NCBI GenBank assembly: GCA_964019335.1
Contig: OZ025685.1
Coordinates: 62,001-126,000, forward strand
Direction: 5' to 3'
DNA length: 64,000 nt
Source: Diplonema japonicum
Lineage: Eukaryota; Euglenozoa; Diplonemea; Diplonemida; Diplonemidae
Under the pieces are notes generated by a model that saw only the letters and a list, made by a program, of their open reading frames with translations, was not told the DNA's origin and searched no databases. This document shows, piece by piece, positions 29,964-38,912 of this stretch (positions within the stretch are counted from its first letter, which is position 1; every line of letters begins with the position of its first letter). Made by a program: the position numbers and the translations under genes.

Positions 29964-32900
29964 ATGAGGGTGGTGTCGCGATTGCGGAAGCAGAGAACCG
30001 AAGCTCAGGAGGTGTTGTCATTTGACAAAGCGAGCTACTCGTTGACGGAGGCACAAAAGCGGCTTGTGAAGCAGGTGTTTGGTCCACCTATGCAGTGCGG
30101 CTCGTTGGCGGCAGTGGCAGGTGTGGTGCTCATCATGCTACGCAGTGTGTGCAATGTGGAGGAAGACATCCATGCTGTGGTCGCGGTGGTGTTGTGCAGC
30201 ATTCCGTGTGTCTTCAAAGCTGAGTCCAAGTTGAGTGGGGCTGGGGCTATGGGACATGTGTACTGCTTCATCCCTTCGGGCTCAGCCATAGGGCCGTACA
30301 TCACACCAGACTGTTCGAGGACTAGAGGCACCGACGTGGTATGCGGCCCTGAGCGGCTCTTGCCCGCTTGCGATGGCAACTTCGCGGGTGAAGCGAAGCT
30401 GAACACTCTGTGTGCGACAGCAGTCGCGAAAGTCCTTGGGAACAGCTTGACCCTGCCTGCTTCGTTGCTCCTCCTCTCGCCTCCAGTTCTCGGACCCGAT
30501 CCGCCTTGCTTTGCAAGATCTGTCGTCAATATCATCAATAGGATTCTCTGCCAGCCCCAGTGCACGGCCCGTGTGTGGGGTTACACATCGAAGTCGGCGC
30601 CTATGACAAAGATCCACGACACAGACAACTGGGCGGGCAACGAGGCAGGCAACGGGGCGGGGCCCTTCGACGCGAAGACCCTCCCCGCGTCCTGCCATGT
30701 CGTCATGTCCGCTAGTTGCGGCGCTTGCAACGTGATGTTCATTGCCCTCTCTGGCAACCCTGACATTTCCTTGGCTCGCTCGTCCGTCTTGAACCTGTGC
30801 CAGATACGAAAAACCACGGCCACTGAATTCCCTGCCGTGATCAGTCCACTGTCGCTGTTGATAAAGGACAACATGAAGCAAGTAAAGCCGAAGATAACCA
30901 CAGTCATGCTTATGAACCATCACCTGGACACCGATGAGAAGAAGGCAACGAAGTCAATGGTGAAGCAAACCTGTCGCAGCTTGGGGATACCGTACCTCAA
31001 GCCACGCCCCTCCCTGTTCCACACCATTAAAATAGCCTTGTTGTTCAGAAGGCTCTCCGCCTCCAGGAGAATGGTAACCGCTTGCGTAGTTAAGCATCCT
31101 GTTGAATTCTGCGTGGCTGGGGATGAATGCTTGTCCTTCATGATGGCTCTCAAGTACAAGAGCGGCGCTCCTGTGCAGCGCGAACTGCCGTACCATGCTA
31201 CCGCGTACCTAGAAGCCTTACAGGGACCGTGCAACGGGCGGCTGATTGGTGAGACTCGTGTGTGGATTGAGCGGGGTAAAGTATTCTTTGACAACCTGGC
31301 AGTCACCTCTCCAGGGGTGTATGTAGTGCAGGTTGTCTTCAATCTCTGCTTCAAGAACGATGACAACATTGATGTTCTGTGCCCCATCACATGCTGCACG
31401 AGAGCTATCCGTGTAGCTGACTCTTGCGCCACCCTGGCTGGACTCATGCAGGCACGCATGGGTGTGTCATCCATCGACAGCGACGCAATGAAGCTTGTCC
31501 TGAAGCATGACAAACTCTTCTCTGAAAAAGAGACCAAGCTCGAGATGCACGTTGCAAGCCGCTACGACCCATCTGTGACCCTCCTTGTCGACGGTGTTGT
31601 GCACCTTGCCATGTCGAAAGCAGGCGCAGCTCCCCTGCCTGCTGCCCTGAAGCGAAGGGCCACTGAGTCAGCCGTCAAACGAGCGCGACGAAGCTTCTGC
31701 GACCCCGACCTTACAGAGCGGAAGAAGTCCTACGGCATGGGCATGCAGACCGTGATGTCGCTCAGAGCGAAGCCAGCCCTGCAAGACTTGTTAAACCCCA
31801 CTGTCAACACCAGTGTCTTGATCACAAACGGACGTGGCGTCACGCCCGTGAAGCTGGCTTCATCGGGGAAGTGGGTTGCAGTGCTGCGCCTCGAGAGCAT
31901 CAGCATTGTGACGGGTTGTTCCGTAGGCTTGCACAGCGTGGTCAACGTGGCGATGCATCCTCTTGAGGAATGGAAGACGTTCTCCATGAAGGAAAGTGTG
32001 GCCCGCATGGAAATAGCAAAGAGCCATACCACACACACTTTAATGTTGGATAGAAAACTGTGGATACTGCTGCTGTGCTGGTGGCATGGTGAGATCTGGA
32101 AATTCGAGTGCTTTAAAAATGAGGCTGTGGAGCGAACAGGTGTTTTGGAAGAGCACCACAGGTTCTGGTTGACGTTGCTGGGCGAGGTTGAGGTGCAGTG
32201 GGTCCGTGAAGAGCTGCGAACCTGGGACATGCTGAACAAGGGCATCCCAAGGCCCGTCGGCCTGTGCGTCGCGAAAGTGGGAAGCGTTGTAATGGAGGAG
32301 CCATTCGAGCTCAGCGTGAGGGTGGTGATGCGGGGTCATGGGAAAAACCTATCGTTGATGCCGTCCTCTAGCGATGCGGTGCTCCTGCAGCTGTGCAACA
32401 GCACGACGAACGGGGGGCAGATGAAGATGTGTGTTGTATCGCCTTTCATGCATTTCGATGGGAAGGACGTGGCTCATGCGCAGATCAGGCTGTCGCACGC
32501 GGGAAGTGTCGCCTTCAGGGCAGTGATCGAGTTCTCAAGCCCTTTAACGCACAGTTTGGTGTCTGACATTGTACAGGTGCTGCACAGGCCTTCGAAGATT
32601 GTGCTACAGCTGATGGACAAGGAAGGCATTGTGAAGTACAAGTTCCGGTCACGTGACCTGATCAGCGGCCGTGTCCATGTCTACGATAGCAACAACGAAC
32701 TCTGCCGCGAGGTCCACGGGGAGGCCTTCCTCGCGACGGAAAGGCTCGTCCACAACCAGTGGAAGCAATGCACGCTCCTTCCTGCATTGGCAACTGCTCA
32801 CAGCATCCATAATGGCCGTGGGAAGGTCTCTTTTCCCAGACACATCTTTGCTTGCTCTCCAACAGGCACCTACCGTTTTGTGTCCACCTTGGGAGACATC

Positions 32901-33032
32901 CGTACTCCGGGGCACTCATTTACACTTTATACCCCCTCTTTTGACTTCTCTGAGTCGTTGCCCCCTGAAAAGGTACATGCCGCCCGCATGGCCATCGAGG
33001 ACCTGCAGAGCAACATCTTTGGTCATAAGTAA
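29964..33032 (+). CDS. 1022-aa orphan with Ig-like beta-sandwich-type segments
   Basis: I recognise no family. The N-terminal 300 residues are Cys-rich (FGPPMQCGSLAAVAG, ASCHVVMSASCGACN). Three later stretches share a pattern typical of Ig-like modules in protist proteins: a polar strand block, then G-(x)-V-x-F and a PG/TG-x-Y strand. Examples are GKVFFDNLAVTSPGVYVVQV at about 440, a central module at about 775-870, and GKVSFPRHIFACSPTGTYRF at about 960-980. There is no signal peptide or clear membrane span. The nearest acceptor-like GCAG (29951-29953) is followed at once by an out-of-frame ATG that opens a 23-codon ORF before the main start. The stop is only 88 bp before the cyclophilin ATG. 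Confidence 0.72.
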   Translation: MRVVSRLRKQRTEAQEVLSFDKASYSLTEAQKRLVKQVFGPPMQCGSLAAVAGVVLIMLRSVCNVEEDIHAVVAVVLCSIPCVFKAESKLSGAGAMGHVYCFIPSGSAIGPYITPDCSRTRGTDVVCGPERLLPACDGNFAGEAKLNTLCATAVAKVLGNSLTLPASLLLLSPPVLGPDPPCFARSVVNIINRILCQPQCTARVWGYTSKSAPMTKIHDTDNWAGNEAGNGAGPFDAKTLPASCHVVMSASCGACNVMFIALSGNPDISLARSSVLNLCQIRKTTATEFPAVISPLSLLIKDNMKQVKPKITTVMLMNHHLDTDEKKATKSMVKQTCRSLGIPYLKPRPSLFHTIKIALLFRRLSASRRMVTACVVKHPVEFCVAGDECLSFMMALKYKSGAPVQRELPYHATAYLEALQGPCNGRLIGETRVWIERGKVFFDNLAVTSPGVYVVQVVFNLCFKNDDNIDVLCPITCCTRAIRVADSCATLAGLMQARMGVSSIDSDAMKLVLKHDKLFSEKETKLEMHVASRYDPSVTLLVDGVVHLAMSKAGAAPLPAALKRRATESAVKRARRSFCDPDLTERKKSYGMGMQTVMSLRAKPALQDLLNPTVNTSVLITNGRGVTPVKLASSGKWVAVLRLESISIVTGCSVGLHSVVNVAMHPLEEWKTFSMKESVARMEIAKSHTTHTLMLDRKLWILLLCWWHGEIWKFECFKNEAVERTGVLEEHHRFWLTLLGEVEVQWVREELRTWDMLNKGIPRPVGLCVAKVGSVVMEEPFELSVRVVMRGHGKNLSLMPSSSDAVLLQLCNSTTNGGQMKMCVVSPFMHFDGKDVAHAQIRLSHAGSVAFRAVIEFSSPLTHSLVSDIVQVLHRPSKIVLQLMDKEGIVKYKFRSRDLISGRVHVYDSNNELCREVHGEAFLATERLVHNQWKQCTLLPALATAHSIHNGRGKVSFPRHIFACSPTGTYRFVSTLGDIRTPGHSFTLYTPSFDFSESLPPEKVHAARMAIEDLQSNIFGHK

Positions 33033-33120
33033 CAGTTTTTTTTGTTTATGTTTTTGCTTTTTTTTTTTAATTTCTTTTTGAAACCCCCTCTTAGGAAGAA
33101 GGGGACAGACAGCAGCAAAC

Positions 33121-33681
33121 ATGCCGAACCCCGTTGTGTTCTTCGATATGACTGTCGACGGGACTGCTGTCGGGAGGATCATGATGGAGCTCTACGCCGA
33201 CTCGGTCCCGAAGACGGCAGAGAACTTCAGGTGTCTCTGCACAGGCGAGAAGGGTTTTGGGTACTTGAACTCCACGTTCCATCGAGTGATCCCCAACTTT
33301 ATGTGTCAGGGTGGTGACTTTACTAACCATAACGGAACAGGTAACTGAAAAAAAAGGGGGGGAGGGGAGGGGAGGGGGGAGGGATAAAACACACCTAACG
33401 CAGGTGGGAAATCGATCTACGGTGAGAAGTTCGTGGACGAGAACTTCAAACACAAACACGTGAAACCGGGGCTTCTGTCCATGGCCAACGCAGGTCCCAA
33501 CACCAACGGCTCTCAATTCTTTTTGACAACGGCAGCCACACCGTGGCTGGACGGCAAGCACGTGGTGTTCGGCAGGGTGACCGAGGGCATGGACGTTGTT
33601 CAGAAGATAGAGTCTTATGGCTGCCAGAGCGGGAAGACAAGTAAAAAAGTGGTCATTGTGAGGTGCGGGCAGCTGGCGTGA
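33121..33681 (+). CDS. cyclophilin-type peptidyl-prolyl isomerase (2 exons)
   Basis: Exons 33121-33340 and 33404-33681 encode 165 residues, the usual length of cytosolic cyclophilin A. Hallmarks are [16 protein letters not shown] (with the catalytic Arg), [20 protein letters not shown] and [12 protein letters not shown]. The splice rebuilds NHNGTGGKSIYG exactly, phase 1. No targeting sequence, so cytosolic or nuclear. The intron is unusual, with an A8 run then G-tracts (listed separately). A pyrimidine tract ending CTCTTAG lies 26 nt before the ATG. Confidence 0.97.
33341..33403 (+). other. 63-nt cyclophilin intron with G-quadruplex motif
   Basis: It begins GTAACTG, carries five or more consecutive G-runs of 3-7 separated by single A (about 33356-33383), then CACCTAACGCAG, with a branch-point-like CTAAC a few bases from the acceptor. 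The G-runs are on the sense strand and so would be in the RNA. Confidence 0.85.
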
Positions 33682-33817
33682 GCTGCTCTACTATATTTAT
33701 TTCTTTTTAGAAGTGTTTCTTTCAGACTACCGTCATACAGCATCAAGCCCCAAATAGGAACGCAGCGACAAAAAAAAAAAAAAAAAAAAAAAAAGAAAAA
33801 AGAAAAAAAAGAACAAA

Positions 33818-34700
33818 ATGGCGTCTGTCCTGGACACAGAAGGCCTGGAGATGAGCATGCGGAACAGAACAGAGAGGTTTAAGGAACTAAGGGCGCAGGC
33901 ATTGAGGGAGAGACCTAAGAAAGAAGTTGTGGTGGAAGGTGCGCCTGCATTCGGGTGGGTGGAAGCGTTGTCGAAGTTGGAGTCGGTGGAGAAGAAGCTT
34001 GGACCGCTGTTCATCGAACTTGACAGGCAGCAAACGAGGCACCTCATGGCACATGCTGAGTTCGGGTCGGAGGAGGACGACGACAGCGACCCCGAAGAAA
34101 TGGTGAGGCTGCTCACAGCACAGATCACATCGTACTTCAAGGTCCTTGAAACAGCGCTGCGTAAAGTAGTGCAGGATGCAGACAACCAACACCTTCTGTA
34201 CAACGTGCACAAAGGGATCGCGTCCAGAATCACTGTGTTGCACCAACGCTTCCGTGTCATCGAACAAAGGTACGCAGACGGTTTGAAAGGGAAGAGCAAC
34301 ATGGCCGAGAAAATGGAAGGCATGCTCGTCAGCGAAGAAACAAGGAAGTGGGAGGAGGAAGAAGCCGAAGCGTGCAGAAAGGACCAGCTATACGTGCAGG
34401 GTTACAACCAGCACCAGATCGACTCCATGCTCGTTGACGAGCAGGTCGCAAAGGAAAAAGCGGAGGCGCTGGCAGAAGTAAGCACCACGCTGCAGGAGAT
34501 CCACAGCATGTTCTCAGACCTTCACGCTCTTGTCATCGAGCAGGGCACGATGCTCGACAGGGTCGACAGCAACATAGAGAGTGCCACGGACCACATGAGG
34601 AATGCGACTGCCGACATCAGACTTGCACGGAAGGTATGCAGTTCCCACACGCACACGCTTTGACACAACACAGCACCACAAGCGCTGCACTGTCCAGTGA
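33818..34700 (+). CDS. Qa-SNARE, syntaxin-16/Tlg2-like, probably lipid-anchored
   Basis: The 280-residue spliced product has an N-terminal regulatory helical region and a SNARE motif at about 205-270. The central glutamine layer falls in MFSDLHALVIEQGTMLDRVD, and RNRTERF near the N-terminus resembles the Tlg2/syntaxin-16 start. It would act in endosome-to-Golgi membrane fusion. No transmembrane segment follows. Read straight on, the frame ends RKVCSSHTHTL. Removing a 40-nt GT-AG phase 0 intron (34634-34673) gives LARKHHKRCTVQ and stop, a basic stretch plus a CaaX-type box. No alternative frame to 34820 gives a hydrophobic anchor. The ATG follows an A-rich leader. Confidence 0.8.
34634..34673 (+). 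other. candidate 40-nt terminal intron of the Qa-SNARE gene
   Basis: GTATGCAG at the donor and GACACAACACAG at the acceptor, directly after an AAG codon as in most introns here. Splicing changes the C-terminus to end in CTVQ. Confidence 0.6.
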
Positions 34701-34819
34701 GGTGTTCTTTCCAATGTACCATACCTGATTCCTGCTTAGCGTTTCTTACCCCTTCCTTGTTTCCCATGCATTTGTATCTTTGTTCCACGCAGAGTACTCA
34801 CAGGGCGGGCGGGGTGAAC

Positions 34820-35141
34820 ATGGGATGCGGCCCTTCTGTCGCAGAAACCCAGTCGAAGGAAAAGTACAATGAAAGCAAGGTACGCTTCACTCGCGTCGCA
34901 TTGCCATTTTTTATTTTTATTTTATATTTTTTTTTTTTCCCACAGAGCCCTGCAATCAAAGGTGGCAAGAATGGGGGAACTACGCATGACAATGTGGTAT
35001 GGGATACATTGTAGCACCTAACTGCCCAAAGGACGGACCGCCTCTGAAAACCGTGTTGCCCGTCAACGTGTTCACCTACGAGATCCTGCACAATAAGGTA
35101 GACAACAACCAACACGCCCCCTCCCCCTTTCTTTTAATGGA

Positions 35142-35190
<49 letters not shown>

Positions 35191-35325
35191 ACAGCACCGA
35201 TACGCTCTAACCATGGAGCGAAAGGATGTCGCAGTGCAGCCTTGCTTAATACGACTGATCAAAGGGGACGCTGTCGTGGAAAAACCCCCGCCAGAGGTAA
35301 GCTAGAAGAAATTCAAACCCACAAA

Positions 35326-35357
<32 letters not shown>

Positions 35358-36516
35358 AAAAAAAAAAAAAACAGGATACAAATACGATGCTGAAAAATGT
35401 CAGACTGGCGACAGACTCGGGGGTGGTGAACCTAAGGATACCTGAGGACGAGATCGCTGACGCATGCGAAGAAGGCACCGAACCCAACTGCCTGAAACTA
35501 CTGGAAAGACAGCTCGTTCCCAGGAAAGTACGAGACTTCAAGCTGCGCTACGTATCGGGACAGGAAAGGGCCATCAAAGTAGTAGCAATGGCTACAGACG
35601 AGTCTGTGTTCATATCAGGCGGCAGCGTGGGGATGATCAGCCAGAGCGTTGTGGACGTCATTGACACAAGAACCTTGAAGAAAGTTGGCGCGCTTCCTGT
35701 ACACTGCTACCCCATCACATCTGCAGAATTCTCAACATCATCGCAACTACTGATGACATGTGACAACACGGACACCGTAACCATGTGGGATATGAACACC
35801 TTTCACGTCAAGAAAACAATCGAGCTCCCTGAAAGCGATGATCTAAAAGAATACCGACTAGCGTGTGTTAAGTTGACACCGGACAACACAACAATCATGG
35901 CTGCTGGTGAGGAGATACACAGCACACAGACAACCGGCGTTGTACTGGGCTGGTCGATGTCTTCTCATGAAACACCCCTCTTCACCTTCACAGAACACCC
36001 AGAAAGGATACAAGGCATGGCCGTACGGTCATGCGGAAAATTAATAGTTTCATCGGACAAAGGAGGGACTGTTCTGGTGTGGAAATGGGAAGATATGACT
36101 GTTGTGCACACGTGGAAGATGCCAGGCTCCACCCCATTTGTCAACTTTACACCAGATGGAAAGAGTGTCATAGCTGTATGTGAGAGGGTGCTTGCTGTAT
36201 GGGACGTCGAAACAGGAAAACCGTTGGTGTCGCGGCATCTGGAAAGCGATCCCATATTTGAAGATCCCATGACCTTGTCTTGTAAGGATACTCCAGGGTC
36301 TCTCATTGCTGTGCGGTACTTGGTTATGAGTTGGGTACCTGGAAACTTTATCATCTGCAGCACCTCTCAGAACTTTATTATTTTGTACGATGTGGAGACG
36401 CTGGAGGAGGTTTCGCGTTTTGTTGTACGGAATAAAGTGATCTGTGTGGCGTGCTCCCGGAATCGTATAACATTCGGGGATCTGTGGGGGAATGTGGGTG
36501 TTATCGATATTTTGTA

Positions 36517-36517
<1 letters not shown>
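34820..36517 (+). CDS. WD40-repeat protein with N-myristoylation/palmitoylation signal (5 exons)
   Basis: Exons 34820-34879, 34946-34996, 35032-35097, 35195-35296 and 35375-36517 join in phase 0 throughout and give 473 residues. The start MGCGPS is a strong dual-acylation signal (Gly2 myristoylation, Cys3 palmitoylation), so membrane association, perhaps flagellar, is likely. The last exon holds a beta-propeller of WD-type blades, for example VTMWDMNTFHVKKTIELP, TVLVWKWEDMTVVHTWKMP, VLAVWDVETGKPLVSR and FIILYDVETLEEVSRF. Introns 3 and 4 are almost pure A. Intron 2 is 35 nt and ends in AAAG, the least certain acceptor; an 18-nt alternative ending TTGTAG breaks the frame. The function is not known. 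Confidence 0.8.
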
Positions 36518-36567
<50 letters not shown>

Positions 36568-36689
36568 TCTTGAAGAATTTCCATTCTTCAGTAGACTGCC
36601 TCTCTCTTTTTTTTTTTTTTTTTTAAAGCTTCATTTTTCCTTCCTCCCATACACGCGTTAAAAACAAAAACAAAACAAAAAAAAAAAAA

Positions 36690-36720
<31 letters not shown>

Positions 36721-37033
36721 AAATCCCAACTGACTAGTTACCACTTGTCCTCTCTCTCTCTCCCTCTCCCATCAGCAGATCTTCTCAGAGACGTGAAAGA
36801 AAAAGAAATAGAAGAGGGAAAAAAAAAATGGAAAAAAAAATGCAGGAACCCCGGTGCCCTTTCAAAGCGAAACAGATCTTTTCCAAGGGAAACGGGGCAA
36901 AAAAAAAAAAAGAAAAAAAGGAAGGAAATAACGGAGTATTTTATTTTTTTTAATTTTATTTTTTTTTATTTTTCGCCAACAATAATGAGTCGCTGATTAA
37001 CTCGCAGGTTTCCAGACTTTTTTCTTCTCTTTT

Positions 37034-37072
<39 letters not shown>

Positions 37073-37107
37073 AAGCACATCTGGGCTTGGCAAGCCTGCA
37101 GGGTGTG

Positions 37108-37140
<33 letters not shown>
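36518..37140. other. homopolymer and microsatellite spacer
   Basis: T43 at 36523-36565, a GAAA microsatellite at about 36690-36720, another T tract at about 37040-37065 and about 30 A at 37109-37140. No gene is seen. Confidence 0.7.
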
Positions 37141-37142
<2 letters not shown>

Positions 37143-37236
37143 AATTGGAAGTTACAAAGGTCAGCTAGACACTACGGTGGGTAGCAGGGAACGACCCAAA
37201 AGGGGAATAGTATAAGGTAGGGCACACCACCGCATA
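37141..37236 (+). mobile_element. short retroelement 3'-end copy
   Basis: About 90 bp matching 11260-11355, including CACTACGGTGGGTAGCAGGG, ACGACCC and AAAAGGGG, then ATAAGGTAGG and CACCACCGC. It covers the last codons and the start of the 3' UTR of the element at 10665-11380. It is directly preceded by about 30 A. Confidence 0.8.
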
Positions 37237-37529
37237 GTAAGTTTTTTTTTCTTTTTTTCTGTTTACTATTTGGGAATGGGGGTGTTGTACTTTAGTTCAC
37301 AAGACATTCACCCTCAATATGACTCGCTGCTTCGTGACACCGACGAAGGGTGAAGATGCAAAAAAGAAAAAAAAAAAAAAAAGAAAGAAAAGAAAAAGAA
37401 ACAAAACAAATGGTTCAGTTGCCTTTCCCCCCCCCTCCCCTTTTTGTTTGTTGTTTTGCCAGTTCTTTCTCTGTACTTCTCACATACCTATTCAGGGAGC
37501 ATATTGTACATAAGGTTAAACTTGCAACT

Positions 37530-38318
37530 ATGACACGGGACCTGATTTCTATTATGTGTGGCAGCAGGATGATGTGCATGCCTGTCGATTTTGGGTGGAC
37601 GGTGGATAAGCTGAGAGAAAAGATAGAAGCTGTGAGCGGCGATCCTGCAGAGAGGATGAAGCTGATCCTTGAAGGCAGACGGCTTGCCGAAGGAACCCTG
37701 GCTGACAATAACGTAAAACAAGGCTCTGTTGTGCATGTTGTTGTTTCTCAGCCTAGCGAGCAGGTAGAGACCGATGCCCCGATGCGCAACGACGGGACAC
37801 CTCAGACAACTGTGCGGCAGCACTTCAGGATCCTTGGAGGTGTCCCGGACCCTGCTTTGCTCCAACAGCTTCTCAGCTCCCAGCCACAGCCGCCCCCGCG
37901 GCACCCTCTCGTCAGGGACATCAATGTAGTGGTGCATGCGACGCCCTCGGAGCTCGCAGACCTCCCACAGCAGCTCAGCACATTCGAACAGCAGCTGCGT
38001 GAGCTGCAAGCTCAGAACATCGAGCAACAGCGACAAGTGCAGCAACAACAACCGAACCGAGTTGCCGTGTTGCAGCTGCATCTTCACCACCACCACCACC
38101 ACCACCACCAACAACAACAGCAGCAGCAGCATCAACAGCCCCAACAACAGCACCACCAACAGCAGCATCAACAACAACACCCAATGCAACAAATACGGGT
38201 GCAGTACGTCCCCCACCACCACTTCCATCACTACCAGCACCTGCACCAGCACCAGCAACAACACCTACACCACCACCAGCAGCAGCACCAGCACCAGCAC
38301 CAGCACCAGGGTCAGTAA
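37530..38318 (+). CDS. ubiquitin-like domain protein with His/Gln-rich tail
   Basis: 262 residues. Residues 1-75 form a ubiquitin-like domain, as seen from the ubiquilin/BAG6-like pattern VDKLREKIEAVSGDPAERM and LILEGRRLAEGTLADNNV, with KQGSVVHVVV as the last strand. No C-terminal diglycine, so it is a fixed domain, not a conjugated modifier. A linker rich in Pro/Gln follows, then about 100 residues almost wholly His and Gln encoded by CAC/CAG/CAA, with runs such as eight His. The tail may bind metal ions or drive assemblies; a role in proteasome or chaperone shuttling is only inferred from the domain. A TTCAG acceptor lies 34 nt upstream. The helicase gene has a very similar His/Gln segment. 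Confidence 0.8.
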   Translation: MTRDLISIMCGSRMMCMPVDFGWTVDKLREKIEAVSGDPAERMKLILEGRRLAEGTLADNNVKQGSVVHVVVSQPSEQVETDAPMRNDGTPQTTVRQHFRILGGVPDPALLQQLLSSQPQPPPRHPLVRDINVVVHATPSELADLPQQLSTFEQQLRELQAQNIEQQRQVQQQQPNRVAVLQLHLHHHHHHHHQQQQQQQHQQPQQQHHQQQHQQQHPMQQIRVQYVPHHHFHHYQHLHQHQQQHLHHHQQQHQHQHQHQGQ

Positions 38319-38416
38319 TCAACCATAGATTAGAGTGCTTACGAGCGGTAGTTGACCTCAGACACTATTTTGTATTCAGATGAACTTTCTTACTGCCAAC
38401 AGCCACAAGCACCAAT

Positions 38417-38688
38417 ATGACGACCATTCTCGCGTCCCCTGTCCAAGATGCGGCTGACTTCCAGGTATCAAATACCACGGAAAAAAAACCTTTCACTCAC
38501 AGGCGATCCAGGAGGCCCTGGGCTCGTTTGGGGAGACCAGTGCGCAAACCGGTGCAAACCACATGAGCCTCGTGAAATGCGTCACCATCCCTGCTGTGAG
38601 CAATGCGGACGGGACCCTTGCCATGTTGAAGAGCAAGTTTCCTGCTTTCTCCTTTGAGTTCGATGGTGAGGTCCGTACCTGCAATTAG
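38417..38688 (+). CDS. small 77-aa protein of unknown function (2 exons)
   Basis: Exon 1 (38417-38464) and exon 2 (38503-38688) join in phase 0 across a 38-nt intron (GTATCA...CACTCACAG), directly after CAG. The product begins MTTILASPVQDAADFQAI and ends FSFEFDGEVRTCN; I recognise no domain. Support comes from the clean splice, G/C-rich third positions and an AACAG acceptor about 14 nt before the ATG. The previous possible ATG (38380) is out of frame. A good donor-like GGTGAGG near 38663 suggests the gene could be longer or alternatively spliced. It lies 100 bp after one gene and 225 bp before the next. Confidence 0.55.
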
Positions 38689-38912
38689 TGTTCTTACCAG
38701 CGAAACACCTTCTTAACTGTTTTTGTATATCTGCCAGAGTGACCTTGTTTGCCGCAGTACACGTGATAACTGCTGCTGTGCACCTAGTACGTGTTGTCCC
38801 CTTGCCGGGCAATGTGGAATTTACCCGCTCACGTTTTTCATTCTTATTTTTGAGAGCACCCTTCAGATGTTCGTTTCATACCACACAGACCATGGAATGC
38901 TCCTAGTCGCAC

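Noticed and set aside
34997-35014. 18-nt intron in the WD40 gene
   Set aside because: It has GT-AG ends, but the joined frame hits a stop after ten codons; a 35-nt intron ending at 35031 keeps the frame open.
34697-35014. 105-aa ORF spanning the start of the WD40 gene
   Set aside because: It reads through an intron and out of a pyrimidine tract; the spliced model explains the region better.
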